Positions 9,135 to 19,137 of a stretch of 52,820 nucleotides of DNA are shown one piece after another. Source of the stretch: Oscillospiraceae bacterium Marseille-Q3528 (GTDB lineage: Bacteria; Bacillota; Clostridia; Lachnospirales; Lachnospiraceae); contig JAGTTR010000024.1 of NCBI GenBank assembly GCA_018223385.1, positions 1 through 52,820 on the forward strand. The letters run 5' to 3'. Below the pieces are notes generated by a model. That model saw nothing but the letters and a program-made list of their open reading frames with translations, made no database searches and had not been told where the DNA came from. A program made the position numbers and the translations under genes. How positions within the stretch are numbered: the stretch's first letter is position 1; each line of letters starts with the position of its first letter.

Positions 9135-9247
9135 AATTTTGTTATCATTCTGTTATCACAAGCGGTTGTCAGGATACTCTCCCAGCAACCGTTTGTCTAT
9201 GCTGTTCGTTATTATTTCCCACTCTTTTTCATATTTCTCCGCAACAG

Positions 9248-9277
9248 AAAAACCCCGGAAACCTTACGGTTCCGGGG
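9248..9277 (-). terminator. Rho-independent terminator of the tuf transcript
   Basis: An inverted repeat with CCCCGGAA at 9253-9260 and TTCCGGGG at 9270-9277 is followed, on the minus strand, by TTTTTC. It lies about 145 bp after the tuf stop and ends the str operon. The 284-bp gap between the DUF2971 and tuf genes otherwise holds a palindromic element (listed separately) and a weak GGTTG/CAACC inverted repeat near 9160-9200. Confidence 0.8.
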
Positions 9278-9342
9278 CATCTTACGTTTGGGCACAATGT
9301 ACCTTGCGGTACTTATATAATTATAATGATTATATCGAAGTA

Positions 9343-9410
9343 GTTCTTCTCGCTACGCTCGAAGAACAGCCTTCACACTAAATTCGCGCTACGCGCTCAC
9401 TAAGTGTTCA
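9343..9410 (-). repeat. Palindromic element directly after tuf
   Basis: On the plus strand a GTTC...GAAC palindrome (9343-9367) is followed by AGCCTTCACACTAA, a GCGC-rich mini-hairpin and CTCACTAAGTGTT. The order and several words match the 121-bp repeats after rplJ (GTTCGCGAAC, GGCCTTCGCACTAA, TTCGCTAAGTGCC). The ACACTAA/TAAGTGT pair here corresponds to GCACTAA/TAAGTGC there, a compensated change. It probably belongs to a dispersed palindromic family; no function is known to me. Confidence 0.6.
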
Positions 9411-9418
9411 GTGCTTGC

Positions 9419-10612
9419 TTACTCGATAACGGTAGCTACACGGCCAGATCCTACTGTACGGCCACCTTCACGGATAGCGAATGTAAGACCCTGCTCCATA
9501 GCGATCGGGTGGATCAGCTCGATGGTCATCTCTACGTTATCACCAGGCATGCACATCTCGGTTCCTTCCGGAAGGTTGATAACGCCTGTAACGTCAGTTG
9601 TTCTGAAGTAGAACTGAGGTCTGTAGTTGTTGAAGAAAGGTGTATGACGGCCACCCTCGTCCTTAGTCAGAACGTATACCTGAGCGGTAAATTTCTTGTG
9701 GCAAGTAACGCTGCCGGGTTTAGCAAGAACCTGACCACGAACGATCTCTGTTCTCTGAACACCACGAAGCAGTGCACCGATGTTATCACCAGCCTGAGCC
9801 TCATCAAGGAGCTTACGGAACATCTCGATACCGGTTACAACAGTTTTCTTCTTCTCTTCCTTAACGCCGAGGATCTCAACCTCATCGTTCAGGTGCAGAA
9901 CACCACGCTCTACTCTACCAGTAGCAACAGTACCACGGCCTGTGATGGTGAATACATCCTCTACAGGCATCAGGAACGGCTTATCTGTGTCACGCTGAGG
10001 ATCCGGAATGTAGCTATCAACAGCATCCATGAGCTCCATGATCTTGTCGCCCCACTCGCTGGACGGATCTTCCAGAGCCTTCAGAGCGGAACCCTGGATA
10101 ACCGGTGTGTCATCGCCCGGGAACTCGTACTCGTTCAGCAGGTCTCTGATCTCCATCTCAACCAGCTCAAGCAGCTCCTCGTCGTCTACCATATCGCACT
10201 TGTTCATGAATACAACGATGTAAGGTACGCCTACCTGACGGGACAGAAGGATGTGCTCCTTTGTCTGAGCCATAACACCGTCTGTAGCAGCTACTACAAG
10301 GATAGCGCCATCCATCTGAGCTGCACCAGTGATCATGTTCTTAACGTAGTCAGCATGTCCAGGGCAGTCAACGTGTGCATAGTGTCTGTGCTCTGTCTCG
10401 TACTCAACGTGTGCTGTGGAAATTGTGATACCACGCTCTCTTTCCTCCGGAGCCTTATCGATGTTCTCGAAGTCTGTAGCTGTGTTACCAGCAACTCTCT
10501 CAGACAGTACCTTTGTGATAGCAGCTGTCAGAGTGGTCTTACCATGGTCAACGTGACCAATGGTTCCGATATTACAATGCGGTTTGGTTCTCTCGAATTT
10601 AGCTTTAGCCAT
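9419..10612 (-). CDS. tuf: Elongation factor Tu
   Basis: GTPase that delivers aminoacyl-tRNA to the ribosomal A site. The 397 residues carry the GTP-binding motifs GHVDHGKTT (G1), a [12 protein letters not shown] segment (G3) and NKCD (G4), then the two beta-barrel domains ending in [10 protein letters not shown]. The ATG has a strong AAGGAGG. It has its own consensus promoter after fusA, so it can be transcribed separately as well as by read-through from the str operon. Only this copy is in the window; Firmicutes often have one or two. Confidence 0.98.
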   Translation of the reverse strand: MAKAKFERTKPHCNIGTIGHVDHGKTTLTAAITKVLSERVAGNTATDFENIDKAPEERERGITISTAHVEYETEHRHYAHVDCPGHADYVKNMITGAAQMDGAILVVAATDGVMAQTKEHILLSRQVGVPYIVVFMNKCDMVDDEELLELVEMEIRDLLNEYEFPGDDTPVIQGSALKALEDPSSEWGDKIMELMDAVDSYIPDPQRDTDKPFLMPVEDVFTITGRGTVATGRVERGVLHLNDEVEILGVKEEKKKTVVTGIEMFRKLLDEAQAGDNIGALLRGVQRTEIVRGQVLAKPGSVTCHKKFTAQVYVLTKDEGGRHTPFFNNYRPQFYFRTTDVTGVINLPEGTEMCMPGDNVEMTIELIHPIAMEQGLTFAIREGGRTVGSGRVATVIE

Positions 10613-10695
10613 TTTTAAACGTCCTCCTTAAATAGATATCGCCTTTGGGCATTTTCTTTGTTTTACTTGTTTCTGTTCAATATAGGCTATCTTAG

Positions 10696-10724
10696 ATTAT
10701 ATTTCAATTACGATATATTTTCAA
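10696..10724 (-). promoter_or_regulatory. tuf promoter
   Basis: TTGAAA (10719-10724) and TATAAT (10696-10701) are 17 bases apart on the minus strand in the fusA-tuf gap, leaving a leader of about 75 bases before tuf. The near-consensus boxes fit the need for very high EF-Tu output. Confidence 0.8.
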
Positions 10725-10745
10725 GCCCATTTTACGCAGAATCTA

Positions 10746-12863
10746 TTATTTTGTTTTGTCGTTGATAACCTTTTCCTGTACACTCTTCGGTACCTGCTCA
10801 TATTTCTCGAAGAACATAGAGTAGTTACCACGTCCCTGTGTCTTGGAACGAAGGTCTGTTGCGTATCCGAACATCTCTGCCAGCGGAACATAGCCCTTGA
10901 CCATCTTACCGCCGCCGACATCTTCCATACCCTCGATACGACCACGACGGGCATTGATGTCACCGATAACGTCTCCCATGTACTCCTCAGGCATGGAAAC
11001 CTCAACCTTCATGATAGGCTCAAGAAGGATCGGGTTAGCCTTGGACATAGCATCCTTAAATGCAAGGGAACCTGCGATGTGGAATGCCATCTCACTGGAG
11101 TCTACCTCATGGTAAGAACCATCGTATACGTTAGCAGATACACCAACTACCGGGAATCCGCCAAGGATACCAGCCTTGGTAGCCTCTTCGATACCTTCGC
11201 CAACAGCCGGGATGTACTCCTTCGGGATCGCACCGCCGACAACGCTGGACTCGAACTTGAATGTCTCCTCGCCGTTGGGATCCATCGGCTCGAAGTGTAC
11301 TTTACAGTGACCATACTGACCACGACCACCGGACTGTTTTGCATACTTGCTGTCTACGTCTACAGCCTTTGTGATGGTCTCTTTATATGCAACCTGAGGA
11401 GCACCTACGTTTGCCTCTACCTTGAACTCACGAAGCAGACGGTCAACGATGATCTCCAGATGCAGCTCACCCATACCAGCGATGATGGTCTGTCCAGTCT
11501 CCTGGTTGGTGTGTGCACGGAATGTCGGATCCTCTTCTGCAAGTTTTGCAAGAGCCTCACCGAGTTTGCCCTGTCCAGCCTTGGTCTTGGGCTCGATTGC
11601 CAGCTCGATAACCGGCTCAGGGAACTCCATGGACTCAAGGATTACCGGATGCTGCTCATCACAGATGGTATCACCGGTTGTTGTGAACTTGAATCCAACA
11701 GCGGCAGCGATATCACCGGAGTAAACCTTATCCAGCTCTGCTCTCTTGTTTGCATGCATCTGCAGGATACGTCCTACACGCTCTTTCTTGCCCTTTGTTG
11801 CATTCAGCACGTAAGAACCGGAGTTCATCGTACCGGAATATACACGGAAGAATGCGAGCTTACCTACGAACGGGTCAGCCATGATCTTGAATGCCAGAGC
11901 TGCGAAAGGCTCGTCATCAGAAGAATGTCTCTCGATCTCGTTGCCATCCAGGTCGGTACCCTTGATTGCAGGGATGTCTGTAGGAGCAGGCATGTACTCA
12001 AGGATTGCGTCCAGAAGCTTCTGAACACCTTTGTTTCTGTATGCGGAACCGCAGCATACCGGAACTGCTGTACACTCACAGGTTCCTTTTCTCAGGGCTG
12101 CTTTCAGCTCCTCTGTGGTCGGCTCTTCGCCTTCCAGGTATTTCATCATCAGATCGTCGTCCAGCTCACAGATCTTCTCGATCATGTCTGTACGATACAG
12201 CTCTGCGTCTTCCTTCATGTCTTCCGGAATCTCGGTAACGGAGATATCGTCACCCTTCTCATCATTGTAGATGTAAGCTTCCATCTCGAACAGGTCGATG
12301 ATTCCCTTGAAATCATCCTCCTTACCGATAGGCAGCTGTACCGGAATGGCATTCTTGCCAAGTCTTGTCTTGATCTGATCTACAGCGTTGTAGAAATCTG
12401 CACCCAGGATATCCATCTTGTTGATGAATGCCATACGGGGTACATTGTACGTATCAGCCTGACGCCATACGTTCTCAGACTGCGGCTCAACACCACCCTT
12501 TGCACAGAAAACGCCGACAGCGCCGTCCAGTACACGAAGAGAACGCTCAACCTCTACGGTAAAGTCTACGTGTCCAGGTGTGTCGATGATGTTGATTCTG
12601 TGCTCCAGAGCACCCGGTTTAACCTTTGTGTGGTCTTCCAGAGTCCAGTGGCAGGTTGTTGCTGCAGATGTGATAGTAATACCTCTCTCCTGCTCCTGCT
12701 CCATCCAGTCCATGGTAGCAGTACCTTCGTGGGTATCACCGATTTTGTAGTTGACACCGGTATAGTATAAGATACGCTCTGTCAGTGTAGTTTTACCTGC
12801 ATCGATATGAGCCATAATACCAATGTTTCTGGTTCTCTCTAACGGATATTCTCTACCAGCCAA
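10746..12863 (-). CDS. fusA: Elongation factor G
   Basis: GTPase that drives tRNA-mRNA translocation and, with RRF, ribosome recycling. The 705 residues are full length: AHIDAGKTT (G1) near the N-terminus, DTPGHVDF (G3), NKMD (G4), then domains II-V, with [18 protein letters not shown] close to the C-terminus in domain V. It follows rpsG by 37 bp with a good AGGAGG and is part of rpsL-rpsG-fusA. Nothing unusual is seen. Confidence 0.98.
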   Translation of the reverse strand: MAGREYPLERTRNIGIMAHIDAGKTTLTERILYYTGVNYKIGDTHEGTATMDWMEQEQERGITITSAATTCHWTLEDHTKVKPGALEHRINIIDTPGHVDFTVEVERSLRVLDGAVGVFCAKGGVEPQSENVWRQADTYNVPRMAFINKMDILGADFYNAVDQIKTRLGKNAIPVQLPIGKEDDFKGIIDLFEMEAYIYNDEKGDDISVTEIPEDMKEDAELYRTDMIEKICELDDDLMMKYLEGEEPTTEELKAALRKGTCECTAVPVCCGSAYRNKGVQKLLDAILEYMPAPTDIPAIKGTDLDGNEIERHSSDDEPFAALAFKIMADPFVGKLAFFRVYSGTMNSGSYVLNATKGKKERVGRILQMHANKRAELDKVYSGDIAAAVGFKFTTTGDTICDEQHPVILESMEFPEPVIELAIEPKTKAGQGKLGEALAKLAEEDPTFRAHTNQETGQTIIAGMGELHLEIIVDRLLREFKVEANVGAPQVAYKETITKAVDVDSKYAKQSGGRGQYGHCKVHFEPMDPNGEETFKFESSVVGGAIPKEYIPAVGEGIEEATKAGILGGFPVVGVSANVYDGSYHEVDSSEMAFHIAGSLAFKDAMSKANPILLEPIMKVEVSMPEEYMGDVIGDINARRGRIEGMEDVGGGKMVKGYVPLAEMFGYATDLRSKTQGRGNYSMFFEKYEQVPKSVQEKVINDKTK

Positions 12864-12900
12864 GGTATTTTCCTCCTTAAATTAAAACAATAGCAAACAA

Positions 12901-13371
12901 TTAGAATCTGTAATGAGCGAAAGCCTTGTTTGCCTCTGCCATCTTGTGCATGTCTTCTTTCTTCTTTACAGAAGCTCCGGTATTGTTCGCAGCGTCGAGA
13001 ATCTCATTTGCCAGTCTCTCTTCCATGGTCTTCTCGCCTCTCTTACGGGAGTACAGAGTGATCCAACGAAGTCCGAGTGCCTGTCTTCTCTCCGGTCTAA
13101 CCTCGATCGGAACCTGATAGGTAGCACCACCGATACGTCTTGCTTTTACTTCCAGTACCGGCATGATGTTGTTCATAGCCTCTTCAAATACCTCAAGAGC
13201 AGGTCTGTCGGTCTTTTCAGCGACTTTGTCAAATGCTCCATATACGATCTTCTGGGCTACACCTTTCTTACCATCTAACATGATGTTATTGATAAGCTTC
13301 GTAACCACCTTGTTATTGTATAACGGATCAGCTAATACGTCTCTTTTCTGAGTATGTCCTTTACGTGGCAC
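12901..13371 (-). CDS. rpsG: 30S ribosomal protein S7
   Basis: Nucleates assembly of the 30S head by binding the 3' domain of 16S rRNA. I chose the GTG at 13369-13371, preceded by AAGGAGGGAAGTAAC, which gives [17 protein letters not shown] and the normal 156-residue length; the upstream ATG in the same frame would add 17 atypical residues. A 188-bp gap separates it from rpsL. That is long for this operon and could hold the S7 autoregulatory site known from E. coli, but I could not define one. Confidence 0.97.
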   Translation of the reverse strand: MPRKGHTQKRDVLADPLYNNKVVTKLINNIMLDGKKGVAQKIVYGAFDKVAEKTDRPALEVFEEAMNNIMPVLEVKARRIGGATYQVPIEVRPERRQALGLRWITLYSRKRGEKTMEERLANEILDAANNTGASVKKKEDMHKMAEANKAFAHYRF

Positions 13372-13559
13372 GTTACTTCCCTCCTTAATTATGATTCGCG
13401 GACTATGAAAGCCCGTTTTCAATTAAATCTTCGGTACTCACATGTGTCTACTGTGTTCGCGCGTAAACCTTTATCTATTAAACCCGCAGCCGTCAGGGCA
13501 ATATCAGGATCACCGCACTAATCATAGTTCTGTTTGTGATACGAAAAAACTACAGTTGC

Positions 13560-13991
13560 TTATTTCTTAGCGTCTTTCGGTCTCTTTGCACCGTACTTGG
13601 AACGTGCCTGTCTTCTCTTGGCAACGCCTGCGGTATCCAGTGTACCTCTGACAATGTGGTATCTTGTACCAGGTAAATCCTTAACTCTTCCTCCACGGAT
13701 CAGCACAACGCTGTGCTCCTGAAGGTTGTGTCCCTCACCGGGGATATAGCTTGTTACCTCAATTCCGTTGGAAAGACGAACTCTGGCGATCTTTCTTAAA
13801 GCAGAGTTAGGCTTCTTCGGGGTTGCGGTCTTAACAGCGGTGCAAACTCCTCTCTTCTGCGGAGAATTGGAATCTGTTGCTCTCTTCTTTAAAGAGTTGT
13901 AGCTCTTTAACAGAGCCGGTGCTGTAGATTTTTTTACAGATGTCTGTCTTCCTTTTCTAACTAACTGGTTAAATGTAGGCATCCTGTTCAC
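13560..13991 (-). CDS. rpsL: 30S ribosomal protein S12
   Basis: Decoding-centre protein of the small subunit. The 143 residues include [23 protein letters not shown] and [13 protein letters not shown]. Both lysines at which streptomycin-resistance changes occur (the K43 and K88 regions in E. coli numbering) are wild type. It is the first gene of the str operon, with an AGGAGGTG ribosome site, a hairpin-containing leader and a consensus promoter upstream. Confidence 0.98.
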   Translation of the reverse strand: MNRMPTFNQLVRKGRQTSVKKSTAPALLKSYNSLKKRATDSNSPQKRGVCTAVKTATPKKPNSALRKIARVRLSNGIEVTSYIPGEGHNLQEHSVVLIRGGRVKDLPGTRYHIVRGTLDTAGVAKRRQARSKYGAKRPKDAKK

Positions 13992-14064
13992 CTCCTGTAA
14001 TATTCAGTTGCAGGGTTTTCCTGCTCTGTGTCGCGGCTGCTGATTCAGACTCTTGCTGAATTGC

Positions 14065-14095
14065 GTGCGCACCAAGAAAATGCATTCTTGCGCAC
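14065..14095 (-). promoter_or_regulatory. Hairpin in the rpsL leader
   Basis: GTGCGC (14065-14070) pairs with GCGCAC (14090-14095), and AAGAA pairs with TTCTT inside it, giving a long stem with a small bulge just after the start of the predicted transcript. It has no T-run, so it is not a simple terminator. It may stabilise the mRNA or take part in ribosomal-protein feedback. Confidence 0.45.
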
Positions 14096-14103
14096 ACTAA
14101 ATT

Positions 14104-14132
14104 ATTATACGAATCCCGCATTTTCTTGTCAA
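14104..14132 (-). promoter_or_regulatory. rpsL (str operon) promoter
   Basis: Perfect consensus on the minus strand: TTGACA (14127-14132), 17-base spacer, TATAAT (14104-14109). The -35 box lies 18 bp from one copy of the dispersed ~153-bp element. Confidence 0.88.
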
Positions 14133-14149
14133 GGCCTTTTGTAAAAAAA

Positions 14150-14303
14150 GTTCAGCCAGCCGTCTCATGCTACCGGGCGTCGTGCTTGCACGTAAGAACG
14201 GCAACGTGGACGGATGGGCTAAGCGCCAGTTCATGAGCAAAAAAGAGCCGTGCAAACGGCGGAAAGCGTGGCACACGCGATTTTGCGAATGGCGCGGCTG
14301 AAC
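14150..14303 (+). repeat. Dispersed ~153-bp structured element, copy A
   Basis: This element fills most of the 324-bp gap between the EamA transporter gene and rpsL. Its ends pair (AAAAAGTTCAGCC with GGCTGAACTTTTT). Inside lie GCGCCA (14223-14228) pairing with TGGCGC (14290-14295), a hairpin GCCGT-GCAA-ACGGC (14247-14260) and a hairpin GCGTG-GCA-CACGC (14266-14278). Copy B at 23120-23271 has the same architecture with different bases at the paired positions. Because the ends are followed by T-runs on both strands, it may also end transcription from the transporter gene. I see no protein-coding potential. Confidence 0.7.
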
Positions 14304-14315
14304 TTTTTAAACAAA

Positions 14316-15191
14316 TCAACGCTTCATCCCTGGCACAATCCCCTCTGCCACAAAGAATGAAAACAGCACCACAGCGGCCCCCAGTACAAACCGGGGTGTC
14401 AGCCGATCCCCCAGCACCAGCACAGAGGCCAGGCAGCCGAACACACTCTCAAAAGAAAGAATGACGGCGCTGGTGGTGGGCCGCACATAGCGCTGTCCCA
14501 CCAGGCTTAACAGATACGGGATGATGGTGGAGCCCACCGCCAGGTAAATGGCACCGCCAAAGTCCGCGAACTGCACCCCCGTCGGAAACGGGGTGGTGAG
14601 AAATGCCGCCGCCAGCCCGATGATCCCGGCGGTGCCGATCTGCAGCATGTTCAGCAATAAGGGACTGTGCTGCTTGGCATACACGGAGCCGTACATGACA
14701 TGTACCGCATAGAACAGGGAGCTGCCCACGGTCAGGAGGTCTCCTTTGTTGATGCCGCCGCCAGCGCTGTCCAGCAAAATGATGGCCGCCCCCAGCAGGC
14801 AGGTGACAGATGCCGCCACATCCAGTTTCCCCGGGCGTTTCCGAAATACGAGCCAGTAAGCACCGGGTACAAAGATGATGTAGGCCGCCACCACAAAGGC
14901 CGACCGGGAAGCAGTGGTATACTGGATCCCCACCGTGAAAAAGAAAAACTCCATATATAAAAGCATGCCCATCCAGACACCATGGCATACCGTCTGTCTG
15001 TCCAGTTCTTTCCATTTTGGCAGACAGATCACCGCCATCAGCGCTCCGGCGATGGCAAAACGGATGCCCAGCAGCCACATGGCCGGAAAGATTTCCAGAT
15101 TGGATTTCATCACCGTGTAGGCAGAGCCCCAGGCGAAAGCCGCCAGAAACAGGGCGACGATGCCGCCGATGTATTTTTTATCACGTTTCAT
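14316..15191 (-). CDS. EamA/DMT-superfamily transporter
   Basis: Integral membrane permease of the drug/metabolite transporter superfamily. The 291 residues hold about ten hydrophobic segments in two EamA repeats: the first opens at AAFAWGSAYTVMKSNLEIFP, the second near GDLLTVGSSLFYAVHVMYGS. FESVFGCLASVLVLGDRLTP is typical of the last part of the second repeat. The substrate cannot be told from sequence; relatives export amino acids, nucleotides or other metabolites. The start is an ATG after AGGAGAAG. It sits between rpoC and rpsL, two units normally adjacent or close, with a terminator before it and a structured element after it, so it is probably a separate transcription unit. Confidence 0.85.
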   Translation of the reverse strand: MKRDKKYIGGIVALFLAAFAWGSAYTVMKSNLEIFPAMWLLGIRFAIAGALMAVICLPKWKELDRQTVCHGVWMGMLLYMEFFFFTVGIQYTTASRSAFVVAAYIIFVPGAYWLVFRKRPGKLDVAASVTCLLGAAIILLDSAGGGINKGDLLTVGSSLFYAVHVMYGSVYAKQHSPLLLNMLQIGTAGIIGLAAAFLTTPFPTGVQFADFGGAIYLAVGSTIIPYLLSLVGQRYVRPTTSAVILSFESVFGCLASVLVLGDRLTPRFVLGAAVVLFSFFVAEGIVPGMKR

Positions 15192-15370
15192 TTCTTCTAC
15201 TTCTCCTATTTTACAACAAACCAGAAAGAATCCTGTAACAGATCATTCTTCGATATTTTGCCACCTTACCATAAGACATCTGTATTTTCCTTCTATTGAT
15301 GCATAATAAACAGTATCCTCGCGAAGGTTCCTGTCCTGTTGACAATGTCTCCTTTTGCATTCAGGGCAAC

Positions 15371-15401
15371 GAAAAGGGCAGGACTGCTTCGCAGCCCCGC
15401 C
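15371..15401 (-). terminator. Rho-independent terminator after rpoC
   Basis: On the minus strand a GC-rich hairpin (15375-15401, GGGCGGGGCTGC loop GCAGTCCTGCCC) is followed by TTTTCGTT. It ends the rpoBC transcript some 20 bp after the rpoC stop. The 230-bp gap to the EamA gene shows nothing else I can name. Confidence 0.78.
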
Positions 15402-15420
15402 CCTGTATCTCGGCTTGATT

Positions 15421-18400
15421 TTATGCTTCCGGCTCTTCGTCCTCGTCAGCAGCTTCCTCAGCAGATGTTTCTGCCTCGTCTGCGCTTTCAGAATCCTCAT
15501 CAGCCAGTGCATCGTCGTCCACTTCCTCGCTGAAATTCAGCTCCTCGTCGTCTTCCGGCTCCTCGGCAAATTCCAGCTCGTCGGTTTCTTCCATATCCGT
15601 ATCCAGTTTTACGTTGCGGTAACGCTTCATACCGGTTCCTGCAGGAATCAGTTTACCGATGATAACGTTCTCCTTCAGACCGATCAGCGGATCGACCTTA
15701 CCCTTGATGGCAGCCTCGGTCAGAACCTTGGTTGTCTCCTGGAAGGATGCGGCAGACATGAAGGAATTGGTTGCCAGTGCAGCCTTGGTGATACCAAGCA
15801 TAATCTGCTTGCCTTCTGCAGGCACCTTTCCTTCTTTGATCAGCTCTTCGTTCAGATCCTCGAAATCAAGGATGTCTACCAGGGTACCCGGCAGATATTC
15901 GGAATCTCCGCTCTCCTCGATTCTTACCTTACGAAGCATCTGGCGAACGATCACCTCAATGTGCTTATCGCTGATATCAACACCCTGCAGGCGGTATACA
16001 CGCTGTACTTCCTGCAGCATGTAGTCCTGTACGGAACGAACGCCCTTGATCTTCAGGATATCGTGCGGGTTCACGCTACCTTCTGTCAGCTCATCGCCGG
16101 CCTCCAGCTCCTGTCCGTCCTGAACCTTGATTCTGGAACCGTAAGGAATGAGGTACGCCTTGGATTCGCCGGTCTCGTTGTTGGTAACGATGATCTCGCG
16201 TTTCTTCTTTGTATCTTTGATGACAGCAGTTCCTGCGAACTCTGTGATAATGGCAAGTCCCTTGGGCTTTCTTGCCTCAAACAGCTCCTCGACACGGGGA
16301 AGACCCTGTGTGATATCGCCGCCGGCAACGCCGCCGCTGTGGAAGGTTCTCATGGTCAGCTGTGTACCAGGCTCACCGATGGACTGTGCTGCGATGATTC
16401 CGACTGCCTCGCCGACCTGTACAGCCTCGCCGGTGGCCATGTTGGCGCCATAGCATTTTGCACAGATACCGCTGTGGCAGCGGCAGGTCAGGATGGTACG
16501 GATCTTCACCTGCTCTACGCCGGTGGCCATGATCCGTGCTGCACGCTTCGGTGTGATCATGTGATTCTTCTTCACGATGAGCTCGCCGTCTTTGTCATAG
16601 ATATCCTCGCAGGAAACTCTTCCTGTGATACGGTCCTTCAGGCCCTCGATCTCCTCACGGCCATCGCGGAATGCCTTAACGATCATGCCCGGGATCTCGT
16701 CCTTGCCCTCGCTGCAGTCTGTCTCACGGATGATCAGCTCCTGAGAAACGTCAACCATTCGACGGGTCAGGTAACCGGAGTCAGCCGTACGCAGAGCGGT
16801 ATCAGACATACCTTTTCGTGCGCCATGGGCAGACATGAAGTACTCCAGTACGTCAAGACCTTCACGGAAGTTGGACTTGATGGGCATCTCGATGGTGTGA
16901 CCGGTCGTATCTGCCATCAGGCCTCGCATACCGGCCAGCTGTTTGATCTGCTTATCGGAACCACGGGCTCCGGAGTCAGCCATCATGAAGATGTTGTTGT
17001 ATTTATCCAGGCCGTCCAGCAGGGCTTTCGTCAGGATATCATCGGTCTCTTTCCAGGTCTCGACAACTTCCTTATAACGCTCTTCCTCTGTGATCAGGCC
17101 TCGTTTGTAGTTCTTGGTGATCAGGTCAACGGTATCCTGTGCTTTCTGGATCAGCTCCGGTTTTTCCGGCGGCACGGTCATATCAGAAATGGATACGGTC
17201 ATGGCAGCTCTGGTGGAATATTTGTATCCCATTGCCTTGATGTTATCCAGCACCTCTGCAGTCTTGCCTGCGCCGTGGGTGTTGATGACTTTTTCCAGAA
17301 TCTGCTTTAACTGCTTCTTACCTACCAGGAAGTCGATCTCCTGCAGCAGCTCATTGCCCGGAACGCTTCTGTCTACAAAGCCCAGATCCTGGGGAATGAT
17401 CTCGTTGAAGATAAATCTTCCAACAGTGGAGGAAACATTGCCTGTCAGCTGTGTGCCATCCGGCATGGTCTTGGTCACGCGGACGGTCACTCTGGAATGC
17501 AGGGTAACGACCTTGTTCTCGTAAGCAAGGATCGCCTCGTTGATGCTCTTGAATACCTTGCCCTCTCCCACGTCTCCCGGACGTTCCTGGGTCAGATAGT
17601 AGATACCAAGGACCATATCCTGAGAAGGAACAGCCACCGGGCCGCCATCAGACGGTTTCAGCAGGTTGTTCGGGGAAAGAAGCATGAACCGACACTCAGA
17701 CTGTGCTTCCACAGACAGCGGCAGATGGACAGCCATCTGGTCTCCGTCGAAGTCGGCGTTGAATGCGGTACAAACCAGCGGATGCAGCTTGATTGCCTTA
17801 CCCTCTACCAGGATCGGCTCAAATGCCTGGATACCCAGACGGTGCAGTGTAGGTGCACGGTTCAGCATCACCGGGTGCTCCTTAATGACGTTCTCGAGAA
17901 CGTCCCATACCTCCGGCTGCAGGCGCTCAACCATCTTCTTTGCATTTTTGATATTATGAGAGGTTCCGTTGGCAACCAGCTCCTTCATAACGAAAGGCTT
18001 GAACAGCTCGATGGCCATCTCCTTCGGCAGACCGCACTGATAAATCTTCAGCTCCGGTCCTACGACGATAACGGAACGTCCGGAATAGTCAACTCGCTTA
18101 CCGAGCAGGTTCTGACGGAAACGTCCGGACTTACCTTTCAGCATATCGGAAAGAGATTTCAGCGCACGGTTACCGGGGCCGGTTACCGGACGTCCTCTTC
18201 TTCCGTTGTCGATCAGGGCATCCACTGCCTCCTGCAGCATCCGTTTCTCATTGCGGACAATGATATCCGGAGCGCCCAGCTCCAGCAGTCTCTGCAGACG
18301 GTTGTTACGGTTAATGATTCTTCTGTATAAATCGTTCAGGTCACTGGTGGCAAAACGGCCGCCGTCCAGCTGTACCATAGGACGCAGATCCGGCGGGATG

Positions 18401-19122
18401 ACCGGGATCACATCCATGATCATCCACTCGGGCTTGTTGCCTGAGCCGCGGAAGGACTCTACAACCTCCAGGCGCTTGATGATTCTCGCACGCTTCTGGC
18501 CGCTGGCGTTCTTCAGCTCTGCTTTCAGCGTCACAGCCTCTTTCTCCAGGTCGATGGCCTGCAGCAGCTCCTTGATGGACTCAGCGCCCATGCCGACACG
18601 GAAGCTGCTTCCCAGTTCTTCTCTTGCTTTCTGGTATTCCTGTTCGGACAGAACCTGCTTATACTGCAGGTTTGTTGTTCCGGGATCCAGAACGATGTAA
18701 GAAGCAAAGTACAGTACTTTCTCCAGTGTTCTCGGAGACAGGTCAAGGATCAGTCCCATGCGGCTGGGAATTCCCTTGAAATACCAGATATGGGATACCG
18801 GCGCTGCCAGCTTGATATGGCCCATACGCTCACGACGAACGTTGGACTTCGTTACCTCTACACCGCAGCGGTCACAGATAACGCCTTTATAACGGATTTT
18901 CTTATATTTACCGCAGTGGCACTCCCAGTCTTTGCTTGGTCCGAAAATACGTTCACAGAACAGTCCGTCCTTCTCCGGCTTTAACGTCCGGTAGTTGATC
19001 GTCTCGGGCTTCTTCACTTCTCCTCTGGACCACTCCAGAATCTTTTCCGGAGAAGCGAGACCAATTCTGATGGCATCAAAAGTCATCGGCTGGTATGCTT
19101 CATTGTTGTTTACTTCCGGCAT
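15421..19122 (-). CDS. rpoC: RNA polymerase subunit beta'
   Basis: Largest catalytic subunit of RNA polymerase. The 1233 residues show the N-terminal zinc site ([20 protein letters not shown]), the active-site loop [12 protein letters not shown] that holds the Mg2+, the second zinc site ([13 protein letters not shown]) and the conserved [16 protein letters not shown]. The C-terminus carries an acidic tail of roughly 55 residues made almost only of Glu, Asp, Ala and Ser after the usual core. It starts 15 bp after rpoB with GGGAGTG as ribosome site, so the two are coupled. Confidence 0.98.
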   Translation of the reverse strand: MPEVNNNEAYQPMTFDAIRIGLASPEKILEWSRGEVKKPETINYRTLKPEKDGLFCERIFGPSKDWECHCGKYKKIRYKGVICDRCGVEVTKSNVRRERMGHIKLAAPVSHIWYFKGIPSRMGLILDLSPRTLEKVLYFASYIVLDPGTTNLQYKQVLSEQEYQKAREELGSSFRVGMGAESIKELLQAIDLEKEAVTLKAELKNASGQKRARIIKRLEVVESFRGSGNKPEWMIMDVIPVIPPDLRPMVQLDGGRFATSDLNDLYRRIINRNNRLQRLLELGAPDIIVRNEKRMLQEAVDALIDNGRRGRPVTGPGNRALKSLSDMLKGKSGRFRQNLLGKRVDYSGRSVIVVGPELKIYQCGLPKEMAIELFKPFVMKELVANGTSHNIKNAKKMVERLQPEVWDVLENVIKEHPVMLNRAPTLHRLGIQAFEPILVEGKAIKLHPLVCTAFNADFDGDQMAVHLPLSVEAQSECRFMLLSPNNLLKPSDGGPVAVPSQDMVLGIYYLTQERPGDVGEGKVFKSINEAILAYENKVVTLHSRVTVRVTKTMPDGTQLTGNVSSTVGRFIFNEIIPQDLGFVDRSVPGNELLQEIDFLVGKKQLKQILEKVINTHGAGKTAEVLDNIKAMGYKYSTRAAMTVSISDMTVPPEKPELIQKAQDTVDLITKNYKRGLITEEERYKEVVETWKETDDILTKALLDGLDKYNNIFMMADSGARGSDKQIKQLAGMRGLMADTTGHTIEMPIKSNFREGLDVLEYFMSAHGARKGMSDTALRTADSGYLTRRMVDVSQELIIRETDCSEGKDEIPGMIVKAFRDGREEIEGLKDRITGRVSCEDIYDKDGELIVKKNHMITPKRAARIMATGVEQVKIRTILTCRCHSGICAKCYGANMATGEAVQVGEAVGIIAAQSIGEPGTQLTMRTFHSGGVAGGDITQGLPRVEELFEARKPKGLAIITEFAGTAVIKDTKKKREIIVTNNETGESKAYLIPYGSRIKVQDGQELEAGDELTEGSVNPHDILKIKGVRSVQDYMLQEVQRVYRLQGVDISDKHIEVIVRQMLRKVRIEESGDSEYLPGTLVDILDFEDLNEELIKEGKVPAEGKQIMLGITKAALATNSFMSAASFQETTKVLTEAAIKGKVDPLIGLKENVIIGKLIPAGTGMKRYRNVKLDTDMEETDELEFAEEPEDDEELNFSEEVDDDALADEDSESADEAETSAEEAADEDEEPEA

Positions 19123-19137
19123 TTACGGCACTCCCTT

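Noticed and set aside
13423..13559. S7 repressor site in the rpsL-rpsG gap
   Set aside because: The gap is long enough, but I could not match it to the 16S rRNA target of S7 by eye.
14150..14303. Element copy A as an insertion sequence
   Set aside because: No transposase frame and no clear target-site duplication; the length and fold fit a small structured element better.
15355..17310. Long plus-strand open frame (651 codons) opposite rpoC
   Set aside because: Mirror of rpoC codon usage; no family resemblance and no ribosome site. Similar antisense frames lie opposite tuf (9404-10618), fusA (11079-12770) and the SPFH gene (41633-43069).
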